Below, one piece after another: positions 51,930 to 60,875 of a stretch of DNA of 64,000 nucleotides (positions within the stretch are counted from its first letter, which is position 1; each line of letters begins with the position of its first letter). The DNA is from Paenilisteria newyorkensis (lineage in GTDB: Bacteria > Bacillota > Bacilli > Lactobacillales > Listeriaceae), in assembly GCF_000766145.1 (NCBI RefSeq), contig NZ_JNFB01000005.1, positions 1 to 64,000 of the forward strand, in the 5' to 3' direction. The notes under the pieces are model-generated. The model saw nothing but the letters and a program-made list of their open reading frames with translations, was not told where the DNA came from and did no database searches. A program made the position numbers and the translations under genes.

Positions 51930-53492
51930 ATGAAAAAAAGTATTTTATTCGTTTTCACATTAACCTTAATGTTGGTATTAGCAGCATGTGGTGGTTCTGG
52001 AAGCTCGTCAGACAGTGCGAGTGGTTCCAAAGATAATAATTCTATCATTATCGGTGTACCTGGTGATCCTGAAGTCGTGAATCCACTATATTCAAGCGAT
52101 CGCGTCACTTTAACTATCCAGCAAGCACTCTATGCACCGTTATTCTGGGAGTACGATGGTAAGCCAGCACTTGCTGATAAACTCGATGTCTCCGCCGATA
52201 ACTTAACATACACGGTGACTCTAAAAGATGGCCTAAAATGGCATGATGGCAAACCGTTAACTGCTGACGACGTTGTTTTCAGTGTGAACTCTATTATTGA
52301 TGAAAAACAAAACAGCCCATTCCGCGGAAGCTGGGTATTTAACAATAAGCCTGTGAAAGCAGTTGCTGAAAATGCCACGACCGTAAAATTCACATTACCA
52401 GAAGTTGCCCCTGCCTTTGAAAATACATTAAATACTTTCTACCCAATTCCAAAACATATTTTTGAAGGTGTTGCAGATATCGGTAAAAGTGATAAAAACA
52501 ATGAACCTGTTGGATCTGGTCCATATAAATTTGTGAACTATAAGTCTGGCGAATACTATTCATTAGAGAAGTTCGATGATTATTTCGATGGTAAACCAAA
52601 ACTGGATAAAGTAACATATCGTATCACAAAAGACCAAAACGCAGCAAACCTAGCGTTACAAAATGGTGAGATCAACCTAAAATCAATCCAACCTGCTGAG
52701 CGTAATAAAGTCGAAAAAGCAAGTGACGTCAACATTATTACGTACCCAGAAAATCGTTTAAGCTACATTGCATTCAACCAAAACGTAGCCGCGCTTAAAT
52801 CAAAAGACTTGCGCCAAGCCATTTCATTAACCCTTGACCGCAAAGATTTAATCGATGCCGCTTACGGTTCCCAAGAATACGCAAAACCTGCAAGTTCTTT
52901 CTTAACGGAGAACACAAAATTCTTCACTGATAAGGTAGAAACATATAACCAAGATATTACGAAAGCCAAAGAACTTTTAGCGAAAAGTGGTTATAAATCT
53001 TCTGATAAACTCAATATCATTTATCTAAACAACAGTAAAGCACAAGAAAGTATTGCACTCTATGTTCAAGAACAACTGAAATCTATCGGCGTTTCTATAG
53101 AACTAAAACCAACCGATCCAACAGCGATGAACAATATCACACTGGATCGCAAAAGTGACGCCTACTCCTTAATGCTCGGTGGCTATATCATGGGTAACGA
53201 CCCTGATCCGTACAAAACACTTTATATGACAGGCGAACCGTATAATTACTCAAACTACAGCAACCCCGCTCTAGATAAATTGTGGAACGAAGGCGCTGTA
53301 ACAGCAGATGAACCAAAACGTCAAGCTATCTACGAGCAAATCCAAACAACCATTGCAGACGATGCTGTCGTATATCCAATTTCTTACGATAACGCCGTAC
53401 TTGCGATTGACAAGAAATATCAAGGCACGAAAGAAGCAACACCACAACCTGTAACGATGTTCCGTGATCTATCTAAGCTTTATATTAAGTAA
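51930..53492 (+). CDS. Peptide/cysteine-type ABC transporter substrate-binding lipoprotein, CtaP-like
   Basis: 520 residues, family 5 solute-binding protein (OppA/DppA). Signal peptide with lipobox LVLAACGG (Cys about residue 20). Typical blocks: LKDGLKWHDGKPLTADDVVF and GSGPYKFVNYKSGEYYSLEK. The following two permeases without an ATPase match the L. monocytogenes ctaP arrangement (lmo0135-0137), where the binding protein supports cysteine and peptide uptake. Assignment to CtaP is by layout and resemblance, not alignment. Confidence 0.8.
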   Translation: MKKSILFVFTLTLMLVLAACGGSGSSSDSASGSKDNNSIIIGVPGDPEVVNPLYSSDRVTLTIQQALYAPLFWEYDGKPALADKLDVSADNLTYTVTLKDGLKWHDGKPLTADDVVFSVNSIIDEKQNSPFRGSWVFNNKPVKAVAENATTVKFTLPEVAPAFENTLNTFYPIPKHIFEGVADIGKSDKNNEPVGSGPYKFVNYKSGEYYSLEKFDDYFDGKPKLDKVTYRITKDQNAANLALQNGEINLKSIQPAERNKVEKASDVNIITYPENRLSYIAFNQNVAALKSKDLRQAISLTLDRKDLIDAAYGSQEYAKPASSFLTENTKFFTDKVETYNQDITKAKELLAKSGYKSSDKLNIIYLNNSKAQESIALYVQEQLKSIGVSIELKPTDPTAMNNITLDRKSDAYSLMLGGYIMGNDPDPYKTLYMTGEPYNYSNYSNPALDKLWNEGAVTADEPKRQAIYEQIQTTIADDAVVYPISYDNAVLAIDKKYQGTKEATPQPVTMFRDLSKLYIK

Positions 53493-53536
53493 GTTTTGCC
53501 TCTCGCATGCTATAATAACTTAATGTGTATAAAATG

Positions 53537-53590
53537 AAGCCCCAAACTGGTAGGAAAGCCAAGTTCCAATTTTCCTGCTGGTGAGGGCTT
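53537..53590 (+). promoter_or_regulatory. Intra-operon hairpin between binding protein and permease genes
   Basis: AAGCCC (53537-53542) pairs with GGGCTT (53585-53590), and AGGAAA with TTTCCT inside. No T-run follows, so it is more likely an mRNA-stability or attenuation hairpin that keeps binding protein in excess over permeases than a full terminator. Confidence 0.5.
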
Positions 53591-53632
53591 TACGTTGTTT
53601 CACTATACTTTCTTGGTAAGGGGCTTTTCTTC

Positions 53633-54583
53633 ATGATACAAACCATCTTCAAACGTGTACTACAAATTATACCAATGCTGTTCATCATTTCGCTTGTTTC
53701 TTTTGCATTGGTTCAATTGGCGCCTGGAGATCCGATTTCTTCTTTCGTTACGCCGAATATGAACCCTGATGATGTCGAGCGGATACGTCAAAGTCTCGGT
53801 CTTGACCAACCAATTTATGTGCAGTATTTCAAATGGCTCGGCAATGTGTTACAAGGAAATTTCGGCTATTCCTTGATTAATAACCAGCCTGTCCTCGGCC
53901 AAATTATCGAACGCCTGCCCGCAACAATTGGTTTAATGGGAACAGCGCTGTTCTTTACACTCTTGTTCTCCATTCCACTTGGTCTCATTGCTGCCGCGTA
54001 TGAAAATACAAAATTAGATCGCGTCCTCAATGCGATTTCTTACGTTGGTATCTCGATTCCCATTTTTTGGTTTGCGATGATTTTGATTGATGTATTCGCG
54101 ATTCGCCTTCATTGGCTTCCAAGTCTGGGGATGCGCACTATCGGTGTTGAATCTTTCTGGGATATCGCGAAACATGCCATTCTTCCAGTTACCGCATTGA
54201 CTTTTCAAGGGTGCGCTTCATATTATCGGTATGTGCGATCGAACACGATCAATCAGCTTAAAGAAGAATACGTATTATTCGGATACGCGAAAGGTCTTTC
54301 TAAAGCACAAATTATGCGTGGCCATGTCCTGAAAAATTCATTGCTCCCAGTTATTACATTACTCGGCATGTACTTACCGCAAATTATTACGGGGGCTTTT
54401 ATCACAGAAAGCGTGTTTTCTTGGCCTGGTATGGGGTCGCTTGGCATCAACGCGATTTTCCAATTGGATTATCCAATGATCATGGCTATTACGATGTTCT
54501 CTGCTTTACTACTGATTATCGGTAATTTGCTAGCCGACGTCGCCTATACCATTATCGATCCACGCATAAGGGAGGTTAGCTAA
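53633..54583 (+). CDS. Peptide ABC transporter permease (DppB/OppB type)
   Basis: 316 residues, six membrane helices. The N-terminus ends APGDPISSFV, typical of DppB/OppB. The EAA-like loop is EYVLFGYAKGLSKAQIMRGH. RBS TAAGGGGC before ATG 53633. Forms the channel with the next gene product. Confidence 0.92.
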   Translation: MIQTIFKRVLQIIPMLFIISLVSFALVQLAPGDPISSFVTPNMNPDDVERIRQSLGLDQPIYVQYFKWLGNVLQGNFGYSLINNQPVLGQIIERLPATIGLMGTALFFTLLFSIPLGLIAAAYENTKLDRVLNAISYVGISIPIFWFAMILIDVFAIRLHWLPSLGMRTIGVESFWDIAKHAILPVTALTFQGCASYYRYVRSNTINQLKEEYVLFGYAKGLSKAQIMRGHVLKNSLLPVITLLGMYLPQIITGAFITESVFSWPGMGSLGINAIFQLDYPMIMAITMFSALLLIIGNLLADVAYTIIDPRIREVS

Positions 54584-54584
54584 C

Positions 54585-55490
54585 ATGATGAAAGCTGATT
54601 TAAGTAAATTCACCAAGCCTAAAAATGTCCAACCTCCTGAAAAAGCACAATTGCCTCGAGAACGTACATTTTGGCATTTCTTATTAAGTGAAAAACGCGG
54701 ACTTATCTCAATTGGAATTCTGGTCTTGTTAGCATTAGCCTGCGGACTAGCATTCTTATCACCCTATGATCCAAACGCGTTATCTATCCAAGACAAGCTA
54801 CTTCCACCGAGCAGTTCGCATTGGTTCGGCACAGATGATCACGGCCGCGACTACTTCACGCGCGTGCTTTACGGAGGTCGTGTATCATTAACTGTTGGCT
54901 TCCTCGCTATGTTAATCGCCCTCGTTGTGGGAACAGTAGCTGGAACAATCAGTGGATTCTTCGGTGGTATTGTCGATAGCCTATTGATGCGTTTCCTAGA
55001 TATATTCATGTCGATACCATCCTTTTTCTTATTGATGATTTTGAACGCTTATTTGAAGCCTGGTATCGGAAATATTATTTTGATTATCGGGTTACTCTCG
55101 TGGATGGACGTTGCTCGGATTGTTCGAGCTGAAACGCTGTCGCTTAAAGAACGCGAATTTATCCTGTATTCTAAATCAAGCGGTGCGGGTGTTTGGCACA
55201 TTATCGTCCGCCATATCATTCCAAACGCAATGCCTTCGATTGTTGTTGCGGCTTCGCTAAATATTGCTGCTGCGATTCTAACCGAGTCGGCGCTAAGCTT
55301 CCTTGGACTCGGCGTGCAACAACCGAATTCTTCATGGGGTAGTATGTTGAACAATGCGCAGGGTTATATTGGAGACGCTACGTATTTAGCACTTTTCCCA
55401 GGCGCCTTGATTCTACTAACTATCCTGTCATTTAACGTTCTTGGTGATGTGTTCCGTAAAGGCCTGGAACCTCGTGATGTTCATAAATAA
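54585..55490 (+). CDS. Peptide ABC transporter permease (DppC/OppC type)
   Basis: 301 residues, six membrane helices. HWFGTDDHGRDYFTRVLYGG is the DppC signature; REFILYSKSSGAGVWHIIVR is the ATPase-contact loop. One base after the dppB-like stop. No oppD/oppF-type ATPase gene follows, so it must borrow ATPases encoded elsewhere. Confidence 0.92.
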   Translation: MMKADLSKFTKPKNVQPPEKAQLPRERTFWHFLLSEKRGLISIGILVLLALACGLAFLSPYDPNALSIQDKLLPPSSSHWFGTDDHGRDYFTRVLYGGRVSLTVGFLAMLIALVVGTVAGTISGFFGGIVDSLLMRFLDIFMSIPSFFLLMILNAYLKPGIGNIILIIGLLSWMDVARIVRAETLSLKEREFILYSKSSGAGVWHIIVRHIIPNAMPSIVVAASLNIAAAILTESALSFLGLGVQQPNSSWGSMLNNAQGYIGDATYLALFPGALILLTILSFNVLGDVFRKGLEPRDVHK

Positions 55491-55499
55491 TCGTTATGT

Positions 55500-55537
55500 A
55501 CAGCCCTGATGCAATCAAGCACTGGGGCTGTTTTATT
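55500..55537. terminator. Terminator after the peptide permease operon
   Basis: ACAGCCC (55500-55506) pairs with GGGCTGT (55525-55531), with an inner TGC/GCA pair, followed by TTTATTTATTT. It also lies at the end of the convergent holin gene. Confidence 0.82.
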
Positions 55538-55800
55538 TATTTCACCTTTAGTTCAATCACATCTGCGCGCATCTCGTTGACGGCTTGTTCGATGATTTTG
55601 ATCTCGCTTGCTAATTCACTCAAATTGTCAATTGTTCTTTGGTAACGCTCTTCCCGTTCATCATTCTTGCGCATCATCCACACTAGTAAGGCTACAAAAA
55701 GGATGCCAAATGTGATTTCGGTCGCGTTTGCCACTAAATTCTCTAGTCCCGTAATAATCACTTCCAAACTGTAATAGTTTTTCTTCTCCATCTCCATCAT
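55537..55800 (-). CDS. BhlA/UviB-family holin-like protein
   Basis: 87 residues (start MMEMEKK; the second or third Met is also possible). One membrane helix TFGILFVALLVWMM, then the family hallmark RKNDEREERYQRTIDNLSEL and a coiled-coil tail. BhlA/UviB proteins are phage or bacteriocin-linked holins that permeabilise the membrane to release lysins or bacteriocins. Last gene of a three-gene SOS-box operon with no endolysin. Confidence 0.82.
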   Translation of the reverse strand: MMEMEKKNYYSLEVIITGLENLVANATEITFGILFVALLVWMMRKNDEREERYQRTIDNLSELASEIKIIEQAVNEMRADVIELKVK

Positions 55801-55824
55801 ACCTCCCCGTTCAGTATGATTTTC

Positions 55825-56190
55825 TTACATGAAAACCAATTTCTCCTGCGAACACTCTGCTTCATACGCAACTAGAAATGCTTCCAACGCGGCTTTCTTT
55901 AATCGGTAATAATGCGATTCGCTCCAACCGATACTCATGTACACTTCGATATTTGTGCGTTTCCTCCACGTCACGTATTTGGCTAACAGGACCTCCCGTT
56001 GATCGCTGTTTAATCCATTAATCGCGCTTGTGATTTGTCTAATTTCGATATATGCTGGTTCTTCGGAGATTTTTTTGGTTAATCGCAATTCGTTTTCTTT
56101 CGTGCGCCTCGGCATACTTCGTTTTGGTAGACTTAGTAATAATGCGTTGTACTTGAACAATAAATGCTCGGCTTCTTTGCATTTGCTCAT
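55825..56190 (-). CDS. ArpU/RinA-like phage late regulator
   Basis: 121 residues. The C-terminal half, LLAKYVTWRKRTNIEVYMSI then GWSESHYYRLKKAALEAF, matches the sigma-region-4-like HTH of ArpU/RinA-type phage activators, which switch on packaging and lysis genes. The N-terminal half is basic and charged. It lies 24 bp upstream of the holin gene and may activate it or related prophage genes. Confidence 0.7.
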   Translation of the reverse strand: MSKCKEAEHLLFKYNALLLSLPKRSMPRRTKENELRLTKKISEEPAYIEIRQITSAINGLNSDQREVLLAKYVTWRKRTNIEVYMSIGWSESHYYRLKKAALEAFLVAYEAECSQEKLVFM

Positions 56191-56204
56191 TCATTATGCT
56201 CCCC

Positions 56205-56507
56205 CTAAGACTGCTTTATTTTGGTTAAAATAGATTCATATAGGTGTTGCCGTTCTTGGTCGTCCCATGTTGCTAATTGTTGCTTGGAATAGGTTGAAAA
56301 GTAGCTGATGAGGGATAATTGTGTGCGTATTTCGCTTGCTTCCTCATCGTTATTTTCTAGTTTTTCTTGTTCTTTTCTCAGATTTCTGATTTTACGACAT
56401 ATGAAGCATTTGCGATTGCATTGGTAAAATGTGACCGCTTGTTCGTTGTGAAAATCAACCAGCCGCGAGAATAGAACGTTAATTTCTCTCTGTCTTTTTT
56501 TGTTCAT
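56205..56507 (-). CDS. Small Cys-rich phage-like protein
   Basis: 100 residues from ATG 56507 (MNKKRQREINVLFSRLVDFH), with AAGGGAGA upstream; the longer frame with a hydrophobic N-terminus covers the promoter and is rejected. CNRKCFICRKIRN is a compact four-Cys/His-poor knuckle that may bind zinc; the rest is helical and acidic. First gene of the operon with the ArpU-like and holin genes (gap 14 bp). I do not know its function. Confidence 0.6.
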   Translation of the reverse strand: MNKKRQREINVLFSRLVDFHNEQAVTFYQCNRKCFICRKIRNLRKEQEKLENNDEEASEIRTQLSLISYFSTYSKQQLATWDDQERQHLYESILTKIKQS

Positions 56508-56547
56508 CTTAATCTCTCCCTTGCCCCATTTTTTAAGGAGTAATCCT

Positions 56548-56598
56548 ACTATAAACCCCACCGAATACGAAGTCAAGGAAAAAACGAACACTTGTTCT
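56548..56598 (-). promoter_or_regulatory. Strong promoter with LexA (SOS) box for the holin cassette
   Basis: Minus strand TTGACT (56571-56576) and TATAGT (56548-56553), spacer 17 bp. Eight bases upstream of the -35 is CGAACACTTGTTCT (plus strand 56585-56598), with perfect GAAC-N4-GTTC arms and 12 of 14 matches to the Gram-positive LexA box CGAACRNRYGTTYC. DNA damage should induce the operon. Confidence 0.75.
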
Positions 56599-56678
56599 TA
56601 ATGTGTTTTAAAGTTGGCTATACAGCTTGAATGAAGCGGTTTATTATTTTTAAATTTGGGAGTTTTTTTGAAAATTTT

Positions 56679-56688
56679 GTGCTATAAT
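56679..56688 (+). promoter_or_regulatory. Extended -10 promoter of the ABC exporter operon
   Basis: TGTGCTATAAT: a perfect -10 at 56683-56688 with the TGC extension. The -35 region is only a T-rich stretch. Confidence 0.6.
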
Positions 56689-56734
56689 AAAAATATTAAT
56701 GTTCGAAAACTAACATACGGATGGGGATGCTGGA

Positions 56735-57436
56735 ATGGCTTTTGTCGAAATGGATCAGATCTATAAGCGCTATCAACTAGGTGAGAAAATAGTGACGGCA
56801 AATGATGGTATTACGTTTCAAATTGAACAGGGTGAGTTTGTTATTATTGTAGGTCCTTCTGGCGCGGGGAAATCTACTGTACTCAATATTTTGGGTGGTA
56901 TGGATATGAGCGATGAGGGGCATGTTTATATTGATGGAACGGATATTGCGGCTTTTAACGCGAAGCAATTGACAGGATATCGGAGGCAGGACGTTGGTTT
57001 TGTATTCCAATTTTATAATTTGGTGCCGAGTTTGACGGCGAAGGAAAATGTGGAACTAGCGACGCAGATTTCACCGAATGCGATGGATGCGGAGGTCGTT
57101 TTGAAGCAAGTTGGTTTGGAGGAGCGGATGGACAATTTCCCAGCTCAGCTTTCAGGTGGGGAGCAGCAACGGGTTGCGATTGCTCGAGCGCTCGCGAAAC
57201 AGCCGAAATTGTTGCTTTGTGATGAACCGACCGGCGCGCTTGATTATAATACTGGGAAAGCGGTTTTGAAATTGCTTCAGGATACATGTCGAAACACTGG
57301 TACGACAGTGATTGTGATAACGCATAATACGGCGATCACGCCAATTGCTGACCGTATTATCGAGATTAATAACGCCAAAGTTCGTGATGTCAAAATTCAG
57401 AAAAATCCTGTTTCGATCGATAGCATTGAATGGTAA
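56735..57436 (+). CDS. ABC transporter ATPase (MacB/LolD type)
   Basis: 233 residues. Walker [11 protein letters not shown]-loop [20 protein letters not shown], signature LSGGEQQR, Walker [14 protein letters not shown]-loop VITHNTA. Partners the large FtsX-type permease that begins 10 bp downstream. Such pairs act as mechanotransmission or lipid/peptide exporters in Gram-positives, often in antimicrobial-peptide defence; no two-component genes are adjacent. Confidence 0.92.
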   Translation: MAFVEMDQIYKRYQLGEKIVTANDGITFQIEQGEFVIIVGPSGAGKSTVLNILGGMDMSDEGHVYIDGTDIAAFNAKQLTGYRRQDVGFVFQFYNLVPSLTAKENVELATQISPNAMDAEVVLKQVGLEERMDNFPAQLSGGEQQRVAIARALAKQPKLLLCDEPTGALDYNTGKAVLKLLQDTCRNTGTTVIVITHNTAITPIADRIIEINNAKVRDVKIQKNPVSIDSIEW

Positions 57437-57446
57437 GGAGAATCCG

Positions 57447-60400
57447 ATGAAAAAAGCATTATGGAAAGACATATGGCGAGAAATCGCAAAATCTAAAGGC
57501 AGATTTATTTCGATTTTCCTACTAATCGCGCTGGGCGTGGCCTTTTTTGTGGGCTTGAAAGCGACCGGACCGGATATGATCAACACGACGGATAAGTACT
57601 ATGACGCGCAGAACTTGATGGATTTGCAGGTGCAGTCGACGTACGGTTTGAACAAGGATGATATCGCCATTTTAAATGATATTCCTGGTGTGCGAACGGT
57701 TCAACCAGGCTATACGACGGACGTGATGTTTCAGGATTCGCTGCTCATTACGAAGGTTTTTTCTTTGCCTCAGAATAATCTGATTAATAAGTATACCGTT
57801 GATAAAGGACGGTTGCCGCGAAAAAGTGGCGAAATCGCGATTGATTCTATTGGAAGGGCGACGAGCCATTACAAAATTGGTGATAAAATTACGTTCGTAA
57901 ACAGTGATGGTAGCGCTATGAAAGGGAAGTTTCACGTGACTACGTTTACGGTTGTTGGGACGGTTTCCACGGCGGAATATATTGAAAAAGGAACGCGCGG
58001 GACGTCGACGATTGGGAATGGGCGCGCGGATATTTTTGCGGTGGTTCCGGAGGCTGATTTTGACGCGAAATATTACTCGACGGCGTTCATGACGTTTGAT
58101 AATACGGCGAATGCGGAGGCTTATAGTGACGCGTATGATTCGGCGATTGAGCGGAATACGGCGCTCGTGAAAAAGGCGCTGAAAGGACAGCCAGCTGCGC
58201 GCTTGGACGCGATTCAAGCGGATGGCCAGGTGAAAATCGATGAGGGACGCAAGAAAATCGCGGATGGCCTTGCGGAAATCGAGAAGAATCAGCGGAAATT
58301 GGATGATGCGCGCGCGACGATAGATCAAGGCTGGGCGGAATATTATGACGGGAAACAGGAGCTGGAAACGAAGCTCGCGGACGGCCAGGCTGAGATTGAT
58401 AAAAACGAGGCGAAGCTTGCGCAGGCAAGGAAAGATATCGCAGCTGCGGAGCGGAAAATCGCGGATGGTGAAGCGCGGATTCGCGAGGCAGAACCGCAGT
58501 TGGAAGATGCCCAATTGGAGCTAGATGATGGGCAGATGATGCTTGACGAGAGCAAGGAACAACTCGCGATGGTGCAACGTTTGTACGACGCCGTGAAAGA
58601 CTATACGCTTGGTGATATTCCAGTCGCAGATTTGGATGAGGAAACGCAACAGGAGATTATTGATAACGCCAATGCGTTTGATCCCGAACTCGGCGGCTAC
58701 ATCCAAGATTATTTTGACGGGACGCTTTCGGAAGATCAGTTAAACCGCCTGAAAAGTGAGGCTTCGAATCAGCTCGCGATGGCGAACAAGGAAGTCGCAG
58801 ATGCGCAACGGGAAATCAACCGCAACCGGCAATTGCTCGCCGACAAACAACGCGAATTAGCTCTGAAGAAACAGGAGCTGGATCTGGCTAAGGAGAAGTT
58901 AGCGCAGGGCAAGACGGACTATGCAAACGGAATGGCGCAGCTTAAAGCGGGGAAACAGAAACTCGCGGACGCCAAAACGGCTGGTTATGCGAAACTGGAC
59001 GCTGCAAAAGCCAAGTTGGATGCTGCCGAAGCGACGTATGCGGCGAATTTAGCTACTTTTGAAACGGAGAAAAAGAAGGCTCTGGCGGAGATAGCGACCG
59101 CGAAGAAAGACCTCCAAATTGCGCAGGAAAAATTGGATGCGCTCGATTTGCCGAAGTATTTTATTAGTGACAGGACAGATAATCCTGGTTATACGGAATA
59201 TAAAGATAATGCGGATCGGATTGCCTCGCTTTCCACGGCCTTTCCTGTGTTCTTCTTTTTGATTGCAGCGCTCGTTTGTTTGACGACGATGACGCGGATG
59301 ATCGAGGAGCAACGAACGCAGACTGGGACGTTAAAAGCGCTTGGATATAGCAATGTCGATATTATCGCTAAATTCCTTGTGTACGGCTCACTGGCAAGCC
59401 TCGCGGGGACTGTGATTGGGCTCGCGATAGGTTTTCAAGTGTTCCCGCAGATCATTTTTGTGGCTTACGGTTCGCTTTATAATTTGCCAGCGCTTGATAT
59501 TTCCTTCTATTGGAGTTACAGCCTGATTTCGCTTGCTGTGGCGCTATTCTGTACGACTTTGACGGCTTTCGTATCGTGTCGTGCGGAATTACGAGAAAAT
59601 GCGGCTTCCTTGATGCGTCCAAAAGCACCGAAAAACGGGAAGCGAATCTTGTTGGAACGCGTGCCTTTCGTCTGGAAACGGATGAATTTCACGAGCAAGG
59701 TCACAGCGCGGAATATTTTCCGATATAAACAACGGATGCTGATGACAATCCTTGGTGTGGCGGGATGTACAGCGCTTCTGCTCACAGGATTCGGCCTCAA
59801 AAATTCGATTGGTGACATCGTTCCGCTACAATATGATCAAATTATGAAATACGATGCGGTGGTCGTTTTGGATAGTAACGCTACGAAAACGCCGCTTCAG
59901 GACTACAACACGATTATCGATAATACGCCAAATGTGAAAAGCGCGCTCGATGTGGCTCAAAAAAATATAACGGCGGTCGAAAAAGGCGTCGCAAATCAAG
60001 GCGCCACGCTAATCACGCCGAAATCACTCGATAATTTTAGCAACTACGTCGTGTTACGCGACCGGAAAACGCATAAAGCCGTGCCACTAACCGATAATGG
60101 TGCAGTGCTCTCGGAAAAACTCGCGAAACTCTATGGCGTCAAGCCCGGCGATTCCTTAACCATCAAAGACGGCGACAACAATCGCTACAAAATCAAGGTC
60201 ACCGGCATCACAGAAACCTACGCGATGCACTACATCTACATGACGCCGACCTATTACGACCAAGTTTTCAAAAACCAGCCAGAATACAATACCCAGTTGC
60301 TGAAACTCAAAAATACGGATCAAAAATGGCAAGATAATTTTGCGGAAAAACTGCTCAAGAATCCCGCCGTGCTCGCCGTCACGTACACCAATACTGCGAG

Positions 60401-60830
60401 TAATGCGTTTGGCAGTACGATGGATAGCCTCGATATCGTGATTGTCGTCCTGATTATTTCAGCGGCAGCACTCGCCTTCATCGTTCTCTACAACCTGACC
60501 AACATCAACGTTTCCGAGCGAATTCGCGAATTATCGACCATCAAAGTACTTGGCTTCTATCCAAAAGAAGTCACGATGTACGTCTACCGCGAAAATCTTA
60601 TTTTAACCATGATGGGCATCGTCGTCGGCTTCGTACTCGGGACATTCCTACATCGCTTCGTCACCTCCACAGCCGAGGTCGATATCTTGATGTTCAGCCC
60701 AACCATCCACGCGATGAGTTACGTCTACGCAGCAATCCTAACATTGCTGTTCTCAACGCTTGTCATGATCGTTATGCACATCAAATTAAAGCGGGTAGAC
60801 ATGATCGAAGCATTAAAATCAGTCGAATAA
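57447..60830 (+). CDS. FtsX-like ABC permease with long extracellular coiled coil
   Basis: 1127 residues from ATG 57447 (MKKALWKDIWREIAKSKGRF), RBS TAAGGAGA. One helix at about 18-38, then a MacB-like periplasmic-type region. Residues about 250-565 form a long coiled coil rich in KIADGxAEI and DGQAEIDKNEAKLA heptads, with a break near 390-440. Two FtsX blocks follow (about 590-760 and 1000-1115; VCLTTMTRMIEEQRTQTGTL and NVSERIRELSTIKVLGF). The two-block, coiled-coil layout is that of large Firmicute FtsX permeases. Substrate unknown. Confidence 0.88.
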   Translation: MKKALWKDIWREIAKSKGRFISIFLLIALGVAFFVGLKATGPDMINTTDKYYDAQNLMDLQVQSTYGLNKDDIAILNDIPGVRTVQPGYTTDVMFQDSLLITKVFSLPQNNLINKYTVDKGRLPRKSGEIAIDSIGRATSHYKIGDKITFVNSDGSAMKGKFHVTTFTVVGTVSTAEYIEKGTRGTSTIGNGRADIFAVVPEADFDAKYYSTAFMTFDNTANAEAYSDAYDSAIERNTALVKKALKGQPAARLDAIQADGQVKIDEGRKKIADGLAEIEKNQRKLDDARATIDQGWAEYYDGKQELETKLADGQAEIDKNEAKLAQARKDIAAAERKIADGEARIREAEPQLEDAQLELDDGQMMLDESKEQLAMVQRLYDAVKDYTLGDIPVADLDEETQQEIIDNANAFDPELGGYIQDYFDGTLSEDQLNRLKSEASNQLAMANKEVADAQREINRNRQLLADKQRELALKKQELDLAKEKLAQGKTDYANGMAQLKAGKQKLADAKTAGYAKLDAAKAKLDAAEATYAANLATFETEKKKALAEIATAKKDLQIAQEKLDALDLPKYFISDRTDNPGYTEYKDNADRIASLSTAFPVFFFLIAALVCLTTMTRMIEEQRTQTGTLKALGYSNVDIIAKFLVYGSLASLAGTVIGLAIGFQVFPQIIFVAYGSLYNLPALDISFYWSYSLISLAVALFCTTLTAFVSCRAELRENAASLMRPKAPKNGKRILLERVPFVWKRMNFTSKVTARNIFRYKQRMLMTILGVAGCTALLLTGFGLKNSIGDIVPLQYDQIMKYDAVVVLDSNATKTPLQDYNTIIDNTPNVKSALDVAQKNITAVEKGVANQGATLITPKSLDNFSNYVVLRDRKTHKAVPLTDNGAVLSEKLAKLYGVKPGDSLTIKDGDNNRYKIKVTGITETYAMHYIYMTPTYYDQVFKNQPEYNTQLLKLKNTDQKWQDNFAEKLLKNPAVLAVTYTNTASNAFGSTMDSLDIVIVVLIISAAALAFIVLYNLTNINVSERIRELSTIKVLGFYPKEVTMYVYRENLILTMMGIVVGFVLGTFLHRFVTSTAEVDILMFSPTIHAMSYVYAAILTLLFSTLVMIVMHIKLKRVDMIEALKSVE

Positions 60831-60874
60831 AAAATAAGCGACCCGTTCTGAGTTTAAGAACAGTCGCTTATTTT
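60831..60874. terminator. Bidirectional terminator
   Basis: AAAATAAGCGAC (60831-60842) pairs with GTCGCTTATTTT (60863-60874); an inner GTTCT/AGAAC adds to the stem. Between the permease and thiE. Confidence 0.9.
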
Positions 60875-60875
60875 C

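Noticed and set aside
55537..56598. Intact prophage
   Set aside because: Only three small phage-like genes are present, with ordinary chromosomal transporter genes directly on both sides and no integrase, structural or attachment-site evidence.
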